A stretch of 36,242 nt of DNA, taken from assembly GCA_005881495.1 (NCBI GenBank), contig VBHI01000224.1:1-36242 (forward strand), written 5' to 3'. Below the pieces are notes generated by a model. That model was not told the DNA's origin and did no database searches. It was given only the letters and a program-made list of their open reading frames with translations. The number at the start of each line of letters is the position of its first letter. Position 1 is the stretch's first letter. This document shows positions 16,949 to 25,633 of the stretch, one piece after another. The stretch comes from Chloroflexota bacterium. GTDB lineage: Bacteria > Chloroflexota > Ktedonobacteria > Ktedonobacterales > Ktedonobacteraceae. Both the position numbers and the translations under genes were made by a program.

Positions 16949-17172
16949 AAAACACACGCCAAAGAGTTTCGCCTTCTTCACGCCAATTTCACAATTCTCG
17001 TCAACAAATTCACGATAATACTACCTACCTCAGGTTATACTTCCCCTAGAGAGGATGGACCTCTTCGGGTCTCACCGGCAGAGCTGCTGTAATTACAATG
17101 AAGCATCGCGGGAGCAGGATGTCAGTCATGCAGGACAGGGACGCTGCTAACACAATGCCGGGAGGCGGCGAT

Positions 17173-17634
17173 ATGAGTGTTGTGAATGAGTTATCTGTCA
17201 ATGGTACGCGAGTTTTTGCCGACTCACTGCCTGAGCAGCAAGTAAAGCCAGAAATTTCAAATCGTATACTCGTCGTTGAAGATGACATTTCACTCGCTCA
17301 CCTTGAAGCACATTTTTTAACCGCGCACAACTTTACGGTTGGGATTGCAAGTGATGGAGAGGTTGCCGTTGCTGCGCTTGACAACTTCAAGCCTGATCTT
17401 TTAGTGCTTGACCTCGAACTAGCAGGCCCACTGAGCGGTTGGGATGTTTTACAGCTGGTGCGCAAAAATGCCGCTATACCTGTACTCCTCACCACCAGTA
17501 TGTCCCTCGACATGAGAAAGTATTTACGTACTCACGGGGAAACCCGGTCAACGCTGGATCACCTGGCCAAGCCTTATCAAATGCAGGCACTTCTCAAATG
17601 TATTAAGCGCATGTTGATGATCGCACCTCAGTAA
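17173..17634 (+). CDS. Single-domain response regulator with N-terminal extension
   Basis: A 153-residue receiver protein. An unconserved 30-residue lead precedes the receiver, with E36-D37-D38, phospho-acceptor D80 (LLVLDLEL), T107-T108 and K133 (LAKPY). No output domain is present. The ATG at 17173 has GGAGG seven bases before it, which is better than the start at 17098. It lies 224 bases behind the OmpR regulator on the same strand and may be part of the same phosphotransfer system. Confidence 0.85.
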   Translation: MSVVNELSVNGTRVFADSLPEQQVKPEISNRILVVEDDISLAHLEAHFLTAHNFTVGIASDGEVAVAALDNFKPDLLVLDLELAGPLSGWDVLQLVRKNAAIPVLLTTSMSLDMRKYLRTHGETRSTLDHLAKPYQMQALLKCIKRMLMIAPQ

Positions 17635-17664
17635 CAGCCTTCAGCCAGTGAAAAGGAGTATCTT

Positions 17665-17853
17665 ATGGACCACAAAGAAGATCGCGAAATGTTACGTAAG
17701 GTCGGTTTCGCTGAGGTTGAAATGAATCGACTCTCCAGGCTTCGCAGAGATCACAACGAGAGAGAGAGGCTCCAGGCCATCGCGGATCACCGTCGCCTCG
17801 AGTTCGTACGCTGGCTGGTGTCCGTAGGCAAACTTACAGACCAGATAGCATAA
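17665..17853 (+). CDS. Small charged hypothetical protein (62 aa)
   Basis: A 62-residue helical protein, MDHKEDREMLRKVGFAEVEM onward, with many Arg and Glu. AAAGGAG stands eight bases before the ATG, and it starts 30 bases after the receiver gene, so co-transcription is likely. It has no membrane segment or known motif. A regulator-partner role is only a guess from position. Confidence 0.6.
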   Translation: MDHKEDREMLRKVGFAEVEMNRLSRLRRDHNERERLQAIADHRRLEFVRWLVSVGKLTDQIA

Positions 17854-17979
17854 GCTCACGCTAGCATGTTCAGCTAATGCTCACTTCGTTAAATTCAGCG
17901 TTAATAACGGATTAGCCTGTAGAGCGCATCTACGTAAATTTTAGCTCACTTTTATGGTAATAGCAATTAACGAACGCAG

Positions 17980-18013
17980 CACTAAGAACACAGGCCATCG
18001 AGTTCATGTCCGT
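17980..18013. repeat. Left inverted repeat flanking the TnpB element
   Basis: CTAAGAACACAGGCCATCGA followed by GTTCAT (17982-18007) is matched in inverse orientation at 19295-19323 (minus strand CTAAGAGCACAGGCCAACGA followed by ATTCAT): 26 positions with three mismatches. IS200/IS605-type elements do not have terminal inverted repeats, so this pair needs another explanation. Confidence 0.6.
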
Positions 18014-18015
18014 AT

Positions 18016-18052
18016 GTCAAGGACCCCATGGCAAAAGCCAAAGGGCTTGTAA
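18016..18052 (-). ncRNA. Predicted omega-RNA 3' end (right end of the TnpB element)
   Basis: On the minus strand, just after the tnpB stop codon, lies AAGCCCTTTGGCTTTTGCC followed by ATGGGGTCCTTGAC. CCC pairs with GGG and GGC with GCC, the double hairpin typical of the omega-RNA scaffold end in TnpB systems. The scaffold is expected to end at about 18016; the next bases (ATACGGACATGAACTCGATG, reading down to 17996) would be the guide. The 5' end of the RNA lies inside the tnpB coding region by family knowledge and cannot be placed. Confidence 0.55.
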
Positions 18053-19183
18053 CTACCCACGTACGGGTGCTACCAAGGGCTGCTTGACTTCAGCCCGGGA
18101 GATATTGATCGCGGCGTTGATGTCCGCATTCAAGCAGAAACCGCACTGCTTACAACGAAAGGAGGCTTGGGTTTGTCGATTGGCTTGTTCGCAATGTCCA
18201 CACTGGCTACAGGTACGACTCGTGTTTCTCGGATCAACAAACCTGACCGGGACACTCGCCCAGGCTGCCTTGTAGGTGATGTACATCCTCAATTGGGAGA
18301 AAGCCCAGCAATGCCGTTCGTAGCGATTCTCACGCCTAACCGTTGTCCTCTCTCGAATCCCCGTGAGGTCTTCGAGCGCGAGTGCCTTGCGTGATACGAC
18401 GGCTTTGTGGACCAGGGTCCGACTGATCTTCTGGTTGACATCTTTTTGAAAACGCTTCTCGCGTCCAGCAAGTTGCTTGAGGCGACGCTTTGCCGAACGG
18501 GTCCCCACCCGTTGCAACGCTTGGCGACGCTTGTGATAGCGCGCACGCACTTGATGGACTTTGGCCCCAGTGAAGGACTCACCCGTGCTATCCGTGGCCA
18601 CGTTCACCATGCCCAAATCAACCCCGATGGTATCCACGGTCTCGGTCACCGGTGGAGCACCTTTGCTCTGGGTGAGATGCAGGTAGTAGGTGCCCTGTCG
18701 CCACACCAGGTCAGCACTGCCGAGAGCCCACGAGGGGTCAATCAGCAGGTCATGTTGCCGTTTCCCCAGGATCAGGCGGCAGGTCACACGCCCCTGCACG
18801 GTATTGAGCGAGAGGCGATCCAGACTCAGCAAGCGATAGGTACGTGCGTCATAACGGACACTTCCATGAGGACCGAACTGCGGACAGGTGAGAGGTTTCT
18901 GATGGGGTTTGCGTTGCAGCGCTTGGGTTCGTGCTGCCTTGACCGCCTCAACGGCTTTCGCACGCGCACAGCAGGCCAACTGCGACCCCAGCCCAAAGCG
19001 GGAACGAGTCTCACGATAGACGCGGTGATGAGCGGTGTTGGTGTTCGTGATGCGCTCATCCCAACACACGGTAGCGATCCAGGATGCCGCGGCATTGAAA
19101 CGCTGTTGTGTCTCGTGCAACACGGCATCGTGACCGTTTACGTCAAGCTTGATACAGATGGTTCTAGTGAGTGTTTCGTTCAT
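18053..19183 (-). CDS. tnpB: TnpB RNA-guided nuclease (IS200/IS605 family OrfB)
   Basis: A 376-residue TnpB. N-terminal helix-turn-helix and RNA-binding parts (1-180) are followed by a RuvC-like nuclease with D189 (GVDLGMVN), E271 (LALEDLTGIRERT) and D354 (LNADINAAINI). The zinc ribbon is C325-x2-C328 and C344-x2-C347. All catalytic residues are present, so the enzyme is likely active. TnpB cuts DNA next to a short motif under guidance of omega-RNA from the element's right end. No TnpA transposase is near, so this is a solo element that cannot move by itself. The start is ATG 19183; the longer frame to 19258 is rejected because the promoter lies within it. Confidence 0.93.
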   Translation of the reverse strand: MNETLTRTICIKLDVNGHDAVLHETQQRFNAAASWIATVCWDERITNTNTAHHRVYRETRSRFGLGSQLACCARAKAVEAVKAARTQALQRKPHQKPLTCPQFGPHGSVRYDARTYRLLSLDRLSLNTVQGRVTCRLILGKRQHDLLIDPSWALGSADLVWRQGTYYLHLTQSKGAPPVTETVDTIGVDLGMVNVATDSTGESFTGAKVHQVRARYHKRRQALQRVGTRSAKRRLKQLAGREKRFQKDVNQKISRTLVHKAVVSRKALALEDLTGIRERTTVRRENRYERHCWAFSQLRMYITYKAAWASVPVRFVDPRNTSRTCSQCGHCEQANRQTQASFRCKQCGFCLNADINAAINISRAEVKQPLVAPVRG

Positions 19184-19189
19184 AAGAGA

Positions 19190-19218
19190 AGTATAGCAGA
19201 GCATGGAACAAACGTCAA
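19190..19218 (-). promoter_or_regulatory. SigA-type promoter of tnpB
   Basis: TTGACG (minus strand, 19218-19213), a 17-base spacer and TATACT (19195-19190). The expected transcript start falls at or within a base or two of the ATG at 19183, so the mRNA would be leaderless. Confidence 0.7.
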
Positions 19219-19250
19219 AGGGTTTCCTGCCTGCGGGCAGCCATTTTTTC

Positions 19251-19276
19251 CTCCCCATAGCTGGAAGCCAGGGGTA
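19251..19276 (-). other. Left-end hairpin resembling the omega-RNA end
   Basis: The minus strand reads ACCCCTGGCTTCCAGCTATG followed by GGGA. CCCC pairs with GGGG and GGCT with AGCT. It resembles the right-end hairpin (CCCTTTGGC-TTTT-GCCATGGGG) in order and sequence. It may mark the left end of the element. Confidence 0.4.
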
Positions 19277-19288
19277 TCCAAAAATGGA

Positions 19289-19323
19289 GGACGAGGATGA
19301 ATTCGTTGGCCTGTGCTCTTAGC
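19289..19323. repeat. Right inverted repeat flanking the TnpB element
   Basis: Inverse partner of the repeat at 17980-18013. The shared core is CTAAGARCACAGGCCAWCGA then RTTCAT, read on the plus strand at the left and on the minus strand at the right. Confidence 0.6.
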
Positions 19324-19433
19324 TTGGAGGAAGTTCATCGTTGCGTTTCACCATGCTATCCTTCCTTTGTCGTGTATCATCATTCCCCGCTCTGGTTTAC
19401 TCTCGCCGTGAAAAACGCTGTTCACCCCTCGCG

Positions 19434-20795
19434 CTAGCTGGGAAGCCACCAACCAAAGAGTGGAGCAAAGGTCGAGTACAGCAGCCAGATATTCAGGCCG
19501 AGAATGACGACACTACACGCAATGGCAGCCCACGTCGTGATCGGTTTATTCACCAGGGTGCCCATCAGATCGCGACGACGTGTAAACATGATCAGGGTAA
19601 TCACCGGCAGAGGCAGAACGAAACTCAAGACGACCTGGCTGATCACCAGGGTGCTGGTCGGATTGAAGCCAATCGCGGCAACGAGCACGGCAGGGATCAT
19701 TGTCACCAAACGCCGCACCCAGATGGGAATGGTGAAGCCCACAAACCCCTGCATAATCACCTGACCTGCCATTGTGCCGACGGTGGAGCTGGAGAGGCCA
19801 GAAGCCAACAGCGAGATCGCAAAGACAAAACTGGCGGCCCCACCAAGCAGGGGCGTGAGGGTCTGGTAGGCAGAGGTAATGTTGGCCACATTACTCTGTC
19901 CATGGGCATGGAAGGTGGCCGCTGCCATGTAGAGCATGGCCATATTGACGAGCCCAGCCAGGCCCATGGCGATTACCACGTCCGGGATACTCCACTGGAA
20001 GATGCGCCGAGCCTCTTTTTCGCTACGTGGGATAATCCGTTGTTGGGTGAGCGAGGAGTGTAAAAAAATGACATGAGGCATCACCGTTGCTCCAATGATC
20101 CCCACTGAGAAGAGAATGCTCTGGGTTCCCCCCAACCAGGGCACAACGGTATGAAAGCCCACCTGACCCCAATTCGGATGGGAGAAGAAGGTCTCGATGA
20201 GGTAACATACCGCAATCACGCCCACCAGAGCCGTGATCACCGCTTCTATGGGACGGAACCCGTGGCGCTCCAGCGTCAAGATCAGGTAGGTGACGACCCC
20301 AGTAATGAGGGTGGCATAGAGTAAGGGGATGCCAAACAAGAGGTTGATGGCGATACTAGCTCCCAGAAACTCGGCGAGGTCGGTCGCCATGGCCGCAATC
20401 TCAGAGATGATCCACATCGTATACACCACCGGTTTACGAAACTGGAGGCGACACAGTTCCGCCAGGTTATGCCCTGTTGCCAGGCCAAGTTTCGCCGACA
20501 TGGTTTGCAGCAACATCGCCATCAGATTGGCCAAAGCAATCACCCAGAGCAGGTTGTAGCCAAAGGCACTGCCGCCCTGGATGTTGGTGGCAAAATTGCC
20601 AGGGTCAATGTAGGCCACGCAAGCGATGAAGGCTGGTCCCAGGAATGGGAGGATAGCCAGCAGCCCTTTCTTGCGTCCATCGAGCGCCGCGCGGGCGGCG
20701 GCCCGTGTCCCTGCTTCCACGGGGGTCTGCTCCAGGACCACGCCTACGCTTTCAGGTGATTCTGAATCCGGTGGCAGTGGAGGATAGGTTCTCAT
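19434..20795 (-). CDS. mntH: Nramp-family divalent metal (Mn2+) transporter
   Basis: A 453-residue Nramp protein with about eleven membrane segments. The metal-site motifs are DPGN (64-67, [11 protein letters not shown]) in segment 1 and MPH (239-241, [14 protein letters not shown]) in segment 6. The N-terminal 45 residues are a cytoplasmic tail rich in Pro and acidic residues. The family imports Mn2+ or Fe2+ with protons. Its start codon overlaps the stop of the mntR gene (ATGA), so the two are translationally coupled, and MntR control of this operon follows. Confidence 0.95.
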   Translation of the reverse strand: MRTYPPLPPDSESPESVGVVLEQTPVEAGTRAAARAALDGRKKGLLAILPFLGPAFIACVAYIDPGNFATNIQGGSAFGYNLLWVIALANLMAMLLQTMSAKLGLATGHNLAELCRLQFRKPVVYTMWIISEIAAMATDLAEFLGASIAINLLFGIPLLYATLITGVVTYLILTLERHGFRPIEAVITALVGVIAVCYLIETFFSHPNWGQVGFHTVVPWLGGTQSILFSVGIIGATVMPHVIFLHSSLTQQRIIPRSEKEARRIFQWSIPDVVIAMGLAGLVNMAMLYMAAATFHAHGQSNVANITSAYQTLTPLLGGAASFVFAISLLASGLSSSTVGTMAGQVIMQGFVGFTIPIWVRRLVTMIPAVLVAAIGFNPTSTLVISQVVLSFVLPLPVITLIMFTRRRDLMGTLVNKPITTWAAIACSVVILGLNIWLLYSTFAPLFGWWLPS

Positions 20796-21544
20796 GACCG
20801 GTCTCCTAACAGTTTTGAGGGAGATGTCGACCTGCTCACCGCATCAGCCGTCACTGATCGAACCAGGACAGACTGGGTCACCACATCACCAACAGCATGG
20901 GTCAGCGCACCGATACGCACCGTGTAGACCCCGCCATAGGGAGCGACCGCTTCCACCTGCACCAGGGCCCCTGGAATAAGTCCCAGCGAGGCCAGATAGC
21001 GCAACAGGTCAGGATTATCATCACTCACGCGCTGCACGATGACCTGGTGCCCTGGAAGCACTGTCGAGAGCGGTTGGCTAATTGGAACGACGACTCCACC
21101 GACATTGTTGGGGATGGGGTCACCGTGTGGATCTTCGGTTGGGCGCCCCAGCAGTGCATCCATGCGCTCCACAAACGCATCCGAAATGGCATGCTCAACC
21201 TGTTCCGCCTCCGCGTCGACCTCGTCCAAAGGAAAGCCCATGACTCGCACGAGAAAGAGTTCAAGCAAGCGATGTCGACGAACGAGCTCAGTTGCCATCG
21301 CCTGCCCTGTCTCGGTCAGTTCTACACCATGATAGGGGATATAGCGCACATAACCACGTTCGGCCAACCACTTGAAGAGTTGGGTCACAGTAGCATCGCT
21401 CAATTGCCCCGTAGGTTCGAGGGACTGCAAGCGTTCTTTCATGACGGATGTAGTAATAGACTCACCGCGCTCGCGCAGTTTGTAACAAAGTTTCAAGCAA
21501 TCAATGGCGCGAATCGGCAAGGTGCGGAGTTCCGATGTCATCAT
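20792..21544 (-). CDS. mntR: DtxR/MntR-family metal-dependent repressor
   Basis: A 250-residue regulator in three parts: winged helix-turn-helix (about 14-75, [20 protein letters not shown]), metal-binding dimerisation domain (about 80-140, [20 protein letters not shown] then [20 protein letters not shown]) and an SH3-like FeoA-type domain (about 165-235). The family represses metal uptake genes when Mn2+ or Fe2+ is bound. Coupling with mntH supports Mn2+. The start is the first of two ATG codons; both are possible. An inverted repeat at the promoter is the likely binding site. Confidence 0.9.
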   Translation of the reverse strand: MMTSELRTLPIRAIDCLKLCYKLRERGESITTSVMKERLQSLEPTGQLSDATVTQLFKWLAERGYVRYIPYHGVELTETGQAMATELVRRHRLLELFLVRVMGFPLDEVDAEAEQVEHAISDAFVERMDALLGRPTEDPHGDPIPNNVGGVVVPISQPLSTVLPGHQVIVQRVSDDNPDLLRYLASLGLIPGALVQVEAVAPYGGVYTVRIGALTHAVGDVVTQSVLVRSVTADAVSRSTSPSKLLGDRS

Positions 21545-21580
21545 ATAACTTCATCAACTTTCATTAGTTAAAATTCTAAG

Positions 21581-21596
21581 TTTTAGTACTCTAAAA
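21581..21596. promoter_or_regulatory. Probable MntR operator
   Basis: TTTTAGTACTCTAAAA, six-base perfect inverted arms with a four-base centre. It lies just downstream of the -10 element of the mntR promoter, over the expected transcript start, where a repressor would block the polymerase. The site is AT-rich like MntR/DtxR boxes, but I cannot match it to a known consensus. Confidence 0.55.
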
Positions 21597-21598
21597 AG

Positions 21599-21628
21599 TA
21601 ATTACCATATAGAAGCACATTTTGTCAA
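21599..21628 (-). promoter_or_regulatory. Promoter of mntR-mntH
   Basis: TTGACA (minus strand, 21628-21623), an 18-base spacer and TAATTA (21604-21599). The -35 is perfect and the -10 is fair. The operator lies directly downstream and the mntR start 55 bases away. Confidence 0.55.
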
Positions 21629-21787
21629 GAGGTTTGAAAAAGAGATTTGGAAGGAATAAAATGCTCTTCTTCCTTAAAAATGTAAAGTGAAGAAGATGCC
21701 TATCTACCTGAAAAAGCAGGAATGATACACGAGGGGATACATCCCGGTGGGACGGTTATGGAAATCGGTATCGTTTCTCTTTAAAGA

Positions 21788-22558
21788 TTAGATATTTGAG
21801 TGTGACTGCGCACCGTCTACTGGGATACAGGCACCGCTCACCAGCGAAGCAGGAGCAGAAGCCAGGAAAGCGACCACGGCGGCCACTTCCTCTGGCGTAC
21901 CAAAGCGCCCCAGTGGTAACTCGCTCCTTACAAAAGCGGCAATGCCCTCGGGATCGGCCTGCTCACGCCTGTCCCAGGAACTGCCAGGAAAAAGAAGCGA
22001 GCCGGGAGCAACGCTATTGACGAGGATATTATTGGGCGCGAACTGATGCGCTAACGATTTTGTCAGGCTAATCGATGCCGCTTTGAGTGCGTTATAAGCG
22101 GTTCTACCGCCAGATTCACGGCCAAAGATGGAGGAAATAGCAATGATACGCCCACCTCCTTGCTTGCTCATCAGCGGCGCCACAAGCTTCGCCAGGCGGC
22201 TCAGGGCCAATACGTTAAGCGCTAAAGCCTCCTGCCAGTCCTCGTCACTGGTGTCGAATATATTCTGCCCCTTCGCTCCACCCGCGTTGTGTACCAGAAT
22301 GTCTATCTGACCAAATTGCTTGACTGTCTCCTGGACAACCGCCTCAATATCTCGAGCAATTGTGAGATCCGCCACTATTGGGAGGACATCAGTGCCACGG
22401 CTCCATAATTCAGCGGTGGTCTCGTCCAGCGCCTTTCGTCCGCGTGCGACAATGGAGAGACGGCAACCCTCTACTGCCAAAGCGCGGGCGATAGCCCTAC
22501 CTACTCCACGACTCGCGCCAGTGACAATTGCAACCTTTTCATGCAAGCCCAGGTCCAT
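21788..22558 (-). CDS. Short-chain dehydrogenase/reductase
   Basis: A 256-residue SDR. The cofactor motif TGASRGVGRAIA is near the N-terminus, NAGG at about 87, the catalytic Ser in ISSIFG, and YNALK (Y-x-x-x-K) at about 155. PVDGAQ ends the C-terminal substrate cap. The class is closest to 3-oxoacyl-ACP reductase-like SDRs; the true substrate is unknown. The ATG at 22558 follows GGAGG. It lies 145 bases after the acu unit on the same strand. Confidence 0.9.
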   Translation of the reverse strand: MDLGLHEKVAIVTGASRGVGRAIARALAVEGCRLSIVARGRKALDETTAELWSRGTDVLPIVADLTIARDIEAVVQETVKQFGQIDILVHNAGGAKGQNIFDTSDEDWQEALALNVLALSRLAKLVAPLMSKQGGGRIIAISSIFGRESGGRTAYNALKAASISLTKSLAHQFAPNNILVNSVAPGSLLFPGSSWDRREQADPEGIAAFVRSELPLGRFGTPEEVAAVVAFLASAPASLVSGACIPVDGAQSHSNI

Positions 22559-22683
22559 ACTGCCTCCGTAGGGGCCCAATGCATTGCGCCCTCAACGCAA
22601 CAATCAAATAATAGACCATATCATTCCTTTCATCCCTGCTTCTTTCATTGTCCGCAGGAGCACACCCTTGTGGTCGCCCGGTC

Positions 22684-22703
22684 TTGCAGCGATAGATATC
22701 AAG
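22684..22703. repeat. Family A repeat fragment next to the acuC-acuA stop
   Basis: TTGCAGCGATAGATATCAAG matches the end of the unit at 12804 with one change. It begins at the base after the fusion gene's TGA (22706-22704). Only this end of the repeat is left. Confidence 0.65.
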
Positions 22704-24728
22704 TCACAATCCAGCGAGAGTGGGTGTACTCAATAAGCGATTGTAGAACTGGCTCGCCACGCGCGGGTCTACACGGCTGCCAATTCGCGCCATCAGGATA
22801 TTACCAGGTTCCATTCTGACATTGGGCTCCGTTGTCGGATATTCCACAAAGCCCTGCAAGCCAAATAGGTGTGCGAGCATTTCGCGATACCGGTGGACTG
22901 AGATCCCCAGCCCTTCGACATCCCAGTGCCATGATAAACCTATAGCGAAAAGGATCATATCCTCCAGGGCATCCAGCTCAAGCGCAAACGCTAGCGTTGC
23001 TTTGGCAATCCCCATGCCTCGCCAATTTGAACTGACCTCGATAGCGACTTCATAGACATTCTCTATCCCGTCCCAAAAAGAGTCGCCAGGAGCCATTGTC
23101 ACCTCACCAACAATTTCACCTGTAGGCGTATGGGCCAGCGTGAGAGCACAGTCAGGGCTTTTGGAAATACCCAGCAAGAGTCGGTGCTCTCGCTCTGGAA
23201 AACGCGCGAAGGCTCGCAGTCCGTCATCTGGCTTCAGACGTTCGACAAAAGATGGTGGGCAAAAATCGCGCAGCAGGATCTCGCCTTTTTTGGTCTCTAT
23301 TATTTTGCTACGTGACGGTGTCGCGGTGCCATGCAGGTGGAGTAAATCAAAAAGTCCCAGTAGGGGCGACCCAAGGGTCTCCCGGGGCACTGTAGGGAAG
23401 GCAAGGCGCACGGGAGGAGGTACAAGCAAGTGGCGTACCAGGGCCACAGTAAGTCGGTTCGCCTTGTTAATATTCCAGCGCCGTTGCTGAGCAGGGAAAT
23501 CATCCGCCCTATCCATGAATGTCGTAGGAAAATCCACCGCTGAGGATGCCTTGCCCATCACCTCTTGCGCAATCTCCTCCTGCTCTTCCATAGCCAACCA
23601 TTCGGGTCGCCAGCGCTCAATCCACTCTGCTGGCAATTCCTTTGGAAGAGCCTGGTCCGACATCTCCGCCCACACCATGCCCCATGCTCGCGGCACAACA
23701 CGAAATAGATCATATCCACCACCGCCTAATGCCACCCAGCGTCCCTCGCAGTAGGTATGCGCCAGTTGGTGCGTTACCTTTATCTGCCTCTGAATGCCGC
23801 GCAGGGTCAACTTCAAGTGGGTCAAGGGATCCCAGGCATGGGTATCACAACCGTGTGCACTGACAATGACATCGGGTGCGAAATACGTAATCAGAGGGTG
23901 GAGCAAGGAGTCAATTGCCTCATTGTATGAATCATCCTCGGTAAACGGTTCCAGGGGTATATTCACCGTGTAGCCACGCCCTACCCCCTTGCCTAATTCG
24001 AGCACATCACCAGTCCCTGGAAAGAGGTAACGCCCCGTCTCGTGAAACGAAATCTTCATTACACGGGGTTCATCATAAAATGAGCGCTGTACGCCATCGC
24101 CGTGGTGCGCATCAAAATCGAGATAGAGCACTTTGGCTTTGCTGGAACGCAGCACCTGGGCAATAGCAACCGAAATATCATTGTAGACACAAAAGCCAGA
24201 GGCCCGTTCTGCCCAGGCATGATGCAATCCTCCGGCAGGATGAAATACATGCAGTGGCCGTTCATCTTCCGTTGCAAAAGTTCCACCTTCCGGTAGGCCC
24301 ATCACCGCGCTCAAAGCAACCAGCGTTCCTCCGGCGATTTTCGCACTCACATTATGCATATCGGGTATAGCAGGAGTATCGCCTTCTCCAAAACCATACT
24401 GGTATTCGAGTCTTTGCAGTGCTTCCCGTTCAACGGGCGCACGTACCTCCATATCGCCTACACTCAACTGCTGTACAGCCTCAATGTAGTCAGCAGTATG
24501 AATCAGGCTCAATTCTTCAATGGTCACGGCACGTAAGGGTAAGCGGGTCTGTTCATCCTCACTATTCCAGAGGCCACACTTCTCCAACAGGTCTATTAGC
24601 GCAACTAAACGACGCGACTGAAATGGATGATCAGCCCCAAAATTGTAACGTAATTCACCAGGATCGAAAATAAGGCGTGCCCTCGCTGCGGGAGGGGAGG
24701 CAGGGAATTGTTCAGACAACTGTGTCAT
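22704..24728 (-). CDS. AcuC-AcuA fusion: protein deacetylase joined to acetyltransferase
   Basis: A 674-residue fusion. Residues 15-400 are an AcuC-type (class I HDAC-like) lysine deacetylase: H169-H170 (GGLHHAW), zinc ligands D206 and H208 (DFDAHHGDG) and D295 (GCDTHAWDP), and Y339 (GGGGYD) all match the active site. Residues about 485-664 are an AcuA-type GNAT: NWRGMGIAKATL (568-579) is the acetyl-CoA motif, and SWHWDVEGL (599-607) and NILMARIGSRV (643-653) follow B. subtilis AcuA closely. From known biology, AcuA acetylates and thereby silences acetyl-CoA synthetase, and AcuC reverses this. The two are separate proteins there. Its start overlaps the acuB stop (ATGA). Confidence 0.9.
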   Translation of the reverse strand: MTQLSEQFPASPPAARARLIFDPGELRYNFGADHPFQSRRLVALIDLLEKCGLWNSEDEQTRLPLRAVTIEELSLIHTADYIEAVQQLSVGDMEVRAPVEREALQRLEYQYGFGEGDTPAIPDMHNVSAKIAGGTLVALSAVMGLPEGGTFATEDERPLHVFHPAGGLHHAWAERASGFCVYNDISVAIAQVLRSSKAKVLYLDFDAHHGDGVQRSFYDEPRVMKISFHETGRYLFPGTGDVLELGKGVGRGYTVNIPLEPFTEDDSYNEAIDSLLHPLITYFAPDVIVSAHGCDTHAWDPLTHLKLTLRGIQRQIKVTHQLAHTYCEGRWVALGGGGYDLFRVVPRAWGMVWAEMSDQALPKELPAEWIERWRPEWLAMEEQEEIAQEVMGKASSAVDFPTTFMDRADDFPAQQRRWNINKANRLTVALVRHLLVPPPVRLAFPTVPRETLGSPLLGLFDLLHLHGTATPSRSKIIETKKGEILLRDFCPPSFVERLKPDDGLRAFARFPEREHRLLLGISKSPDCALTLAHTPTGEIVGEVTMAPGDSFWDGIENVYEVAIEVSSNWRGMGIAKATLAFALELDALEDMILFAIGLSWHWDVEGLGISVHRYREMLAHLFGLQGFVEYPTTEPNVRMEPGNILMARIGSRVDPRVASQFYNRLLSTPTLAGL

Positions 24729-25468
24729 TGTGCATCACCTTCCAGTAATGGGTCGGCAAAGGTATATTCGATGTTCTCTTCGCGCAACCGGATCAACAAA
24801 GGAGAGGGATTAATCGTCCCCAGGCGCAGTGTAGCAACGCGTGGCCTCCTGTCCTGGGGCACTACCATAACACTATGCACCTGAACGTGTAATTCCGTCG
24901 TCAGCAAGAGCGTTTTCGCCAATGGCGTCATATCTCCTAGAGGCAGAGGAATAAGCAATTGCATCCCCGGCTCAAAAATACCCATAGCACGCGCCAGGGC
25001 CATCAGTAAATCACTGCGAGTGAGCAAGCCCACCAGGATGGTCTGCGCTTGTTGTACCCCCTCCACTTGCTGATATTCCACGACCAACAAGCAATTCCAA
25101 CCTCGTTCAACAAGCAACTCTGCCGCTGCACCCGCGTTCGTCAATGGTGTTACCCGAATAGATGCACTATGCATCACTTCACCAACTTGCTTCTCATACC
25201 AGGGACGCTGCAGCAAATCGCCAGAAGAGCGGTGTTTGTCCAATGCCACAACCAGGTCAATATCTTGCGAAGTCAATAAACCTTGCAGGACAAGGAGCGT
25301 TTTTTGTACGCTATATCCCGTCTTCTGCGCTCCAGCTGGTAGACGTATCTGGCGAACTACTGGTAAGTGATGAATTTGATATTGCCGCAACAGGTTCGCG
25401 GCATGACTGAGCGTATCATCAGGTGCTACAGTCACCAGCTTTGTTGTCATTATGTCTTGTACAATCAT
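24725..25468 (-). CDS. acuB: AcuB-like CBS-domain protein
   Basis: A 247-residue protein. CBS domain 1 (1-75) begins MIVQDIMTTKLVTVAPDDTL, CBS domain 2 (about 93-160) begins VGEVMHSASIRVTPLTNAGA, and the last 85 residues form an ACT-like domain. B. subtilis AcuB has the same layout. CBS pairs bind adenine nucleotides, so it may report energy state to acetyl-CoA synthetase control. CBS 1 has a longer loop (about 40-60) than usual. Its stop overlaps the start of the AcuC-AcuA fusion, giving translational coupling. Confidence 0.85.
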   Translation of the reverse strand: MIVQDIMTTKLVTVAPDDTLSHAANLLRQYQIHHLPVVRQIRLPAGAQKTGYSVQKTLLVLQGLLTSQDIDLVVALDKHRSSGDLLQRPWYEKQVGEVMHSASIRVTPLTNAGAAAELLVERGWNCLLVVEYQQVEGVQQAQTILVGLLTRSDLLMALARAMGIFEPGMQLLIPLPLGDMTPLAKTLLLTTELHVQVHSVMVVPQDRRPRVATLRLGTINPSPLLIRLREENIEYTFADPLLEGDAQ

Positions 25469-25633
25469 GAGGCATCCCCTTTATTACATTGCCGACTATG
25501 GTGTAGCGGGCAATTTTGCTCACACTAAGCATCTTAATAGATAATAGCACAAAGCACAGCAAAGAGGCATCTGCTCCACAAGACAGTACCAGCGCGGTCC
25601 CACGTACAATTCGCCCAGCCTACGTCTTCACAT

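Noticed and set aside
18407..19300. Plus-strand frame of 297 codons opposite tnpB
   Set aside because: Shadow of tnpB, whose RuvC and zinc-ribbon residues are complete on the minus strand.
19341..20063. Plus-strand frame of 240 codons opposite mntH
   Set aside because: Gln/His/Arg-rich shadow of a membrane-protein gene; no start signal.
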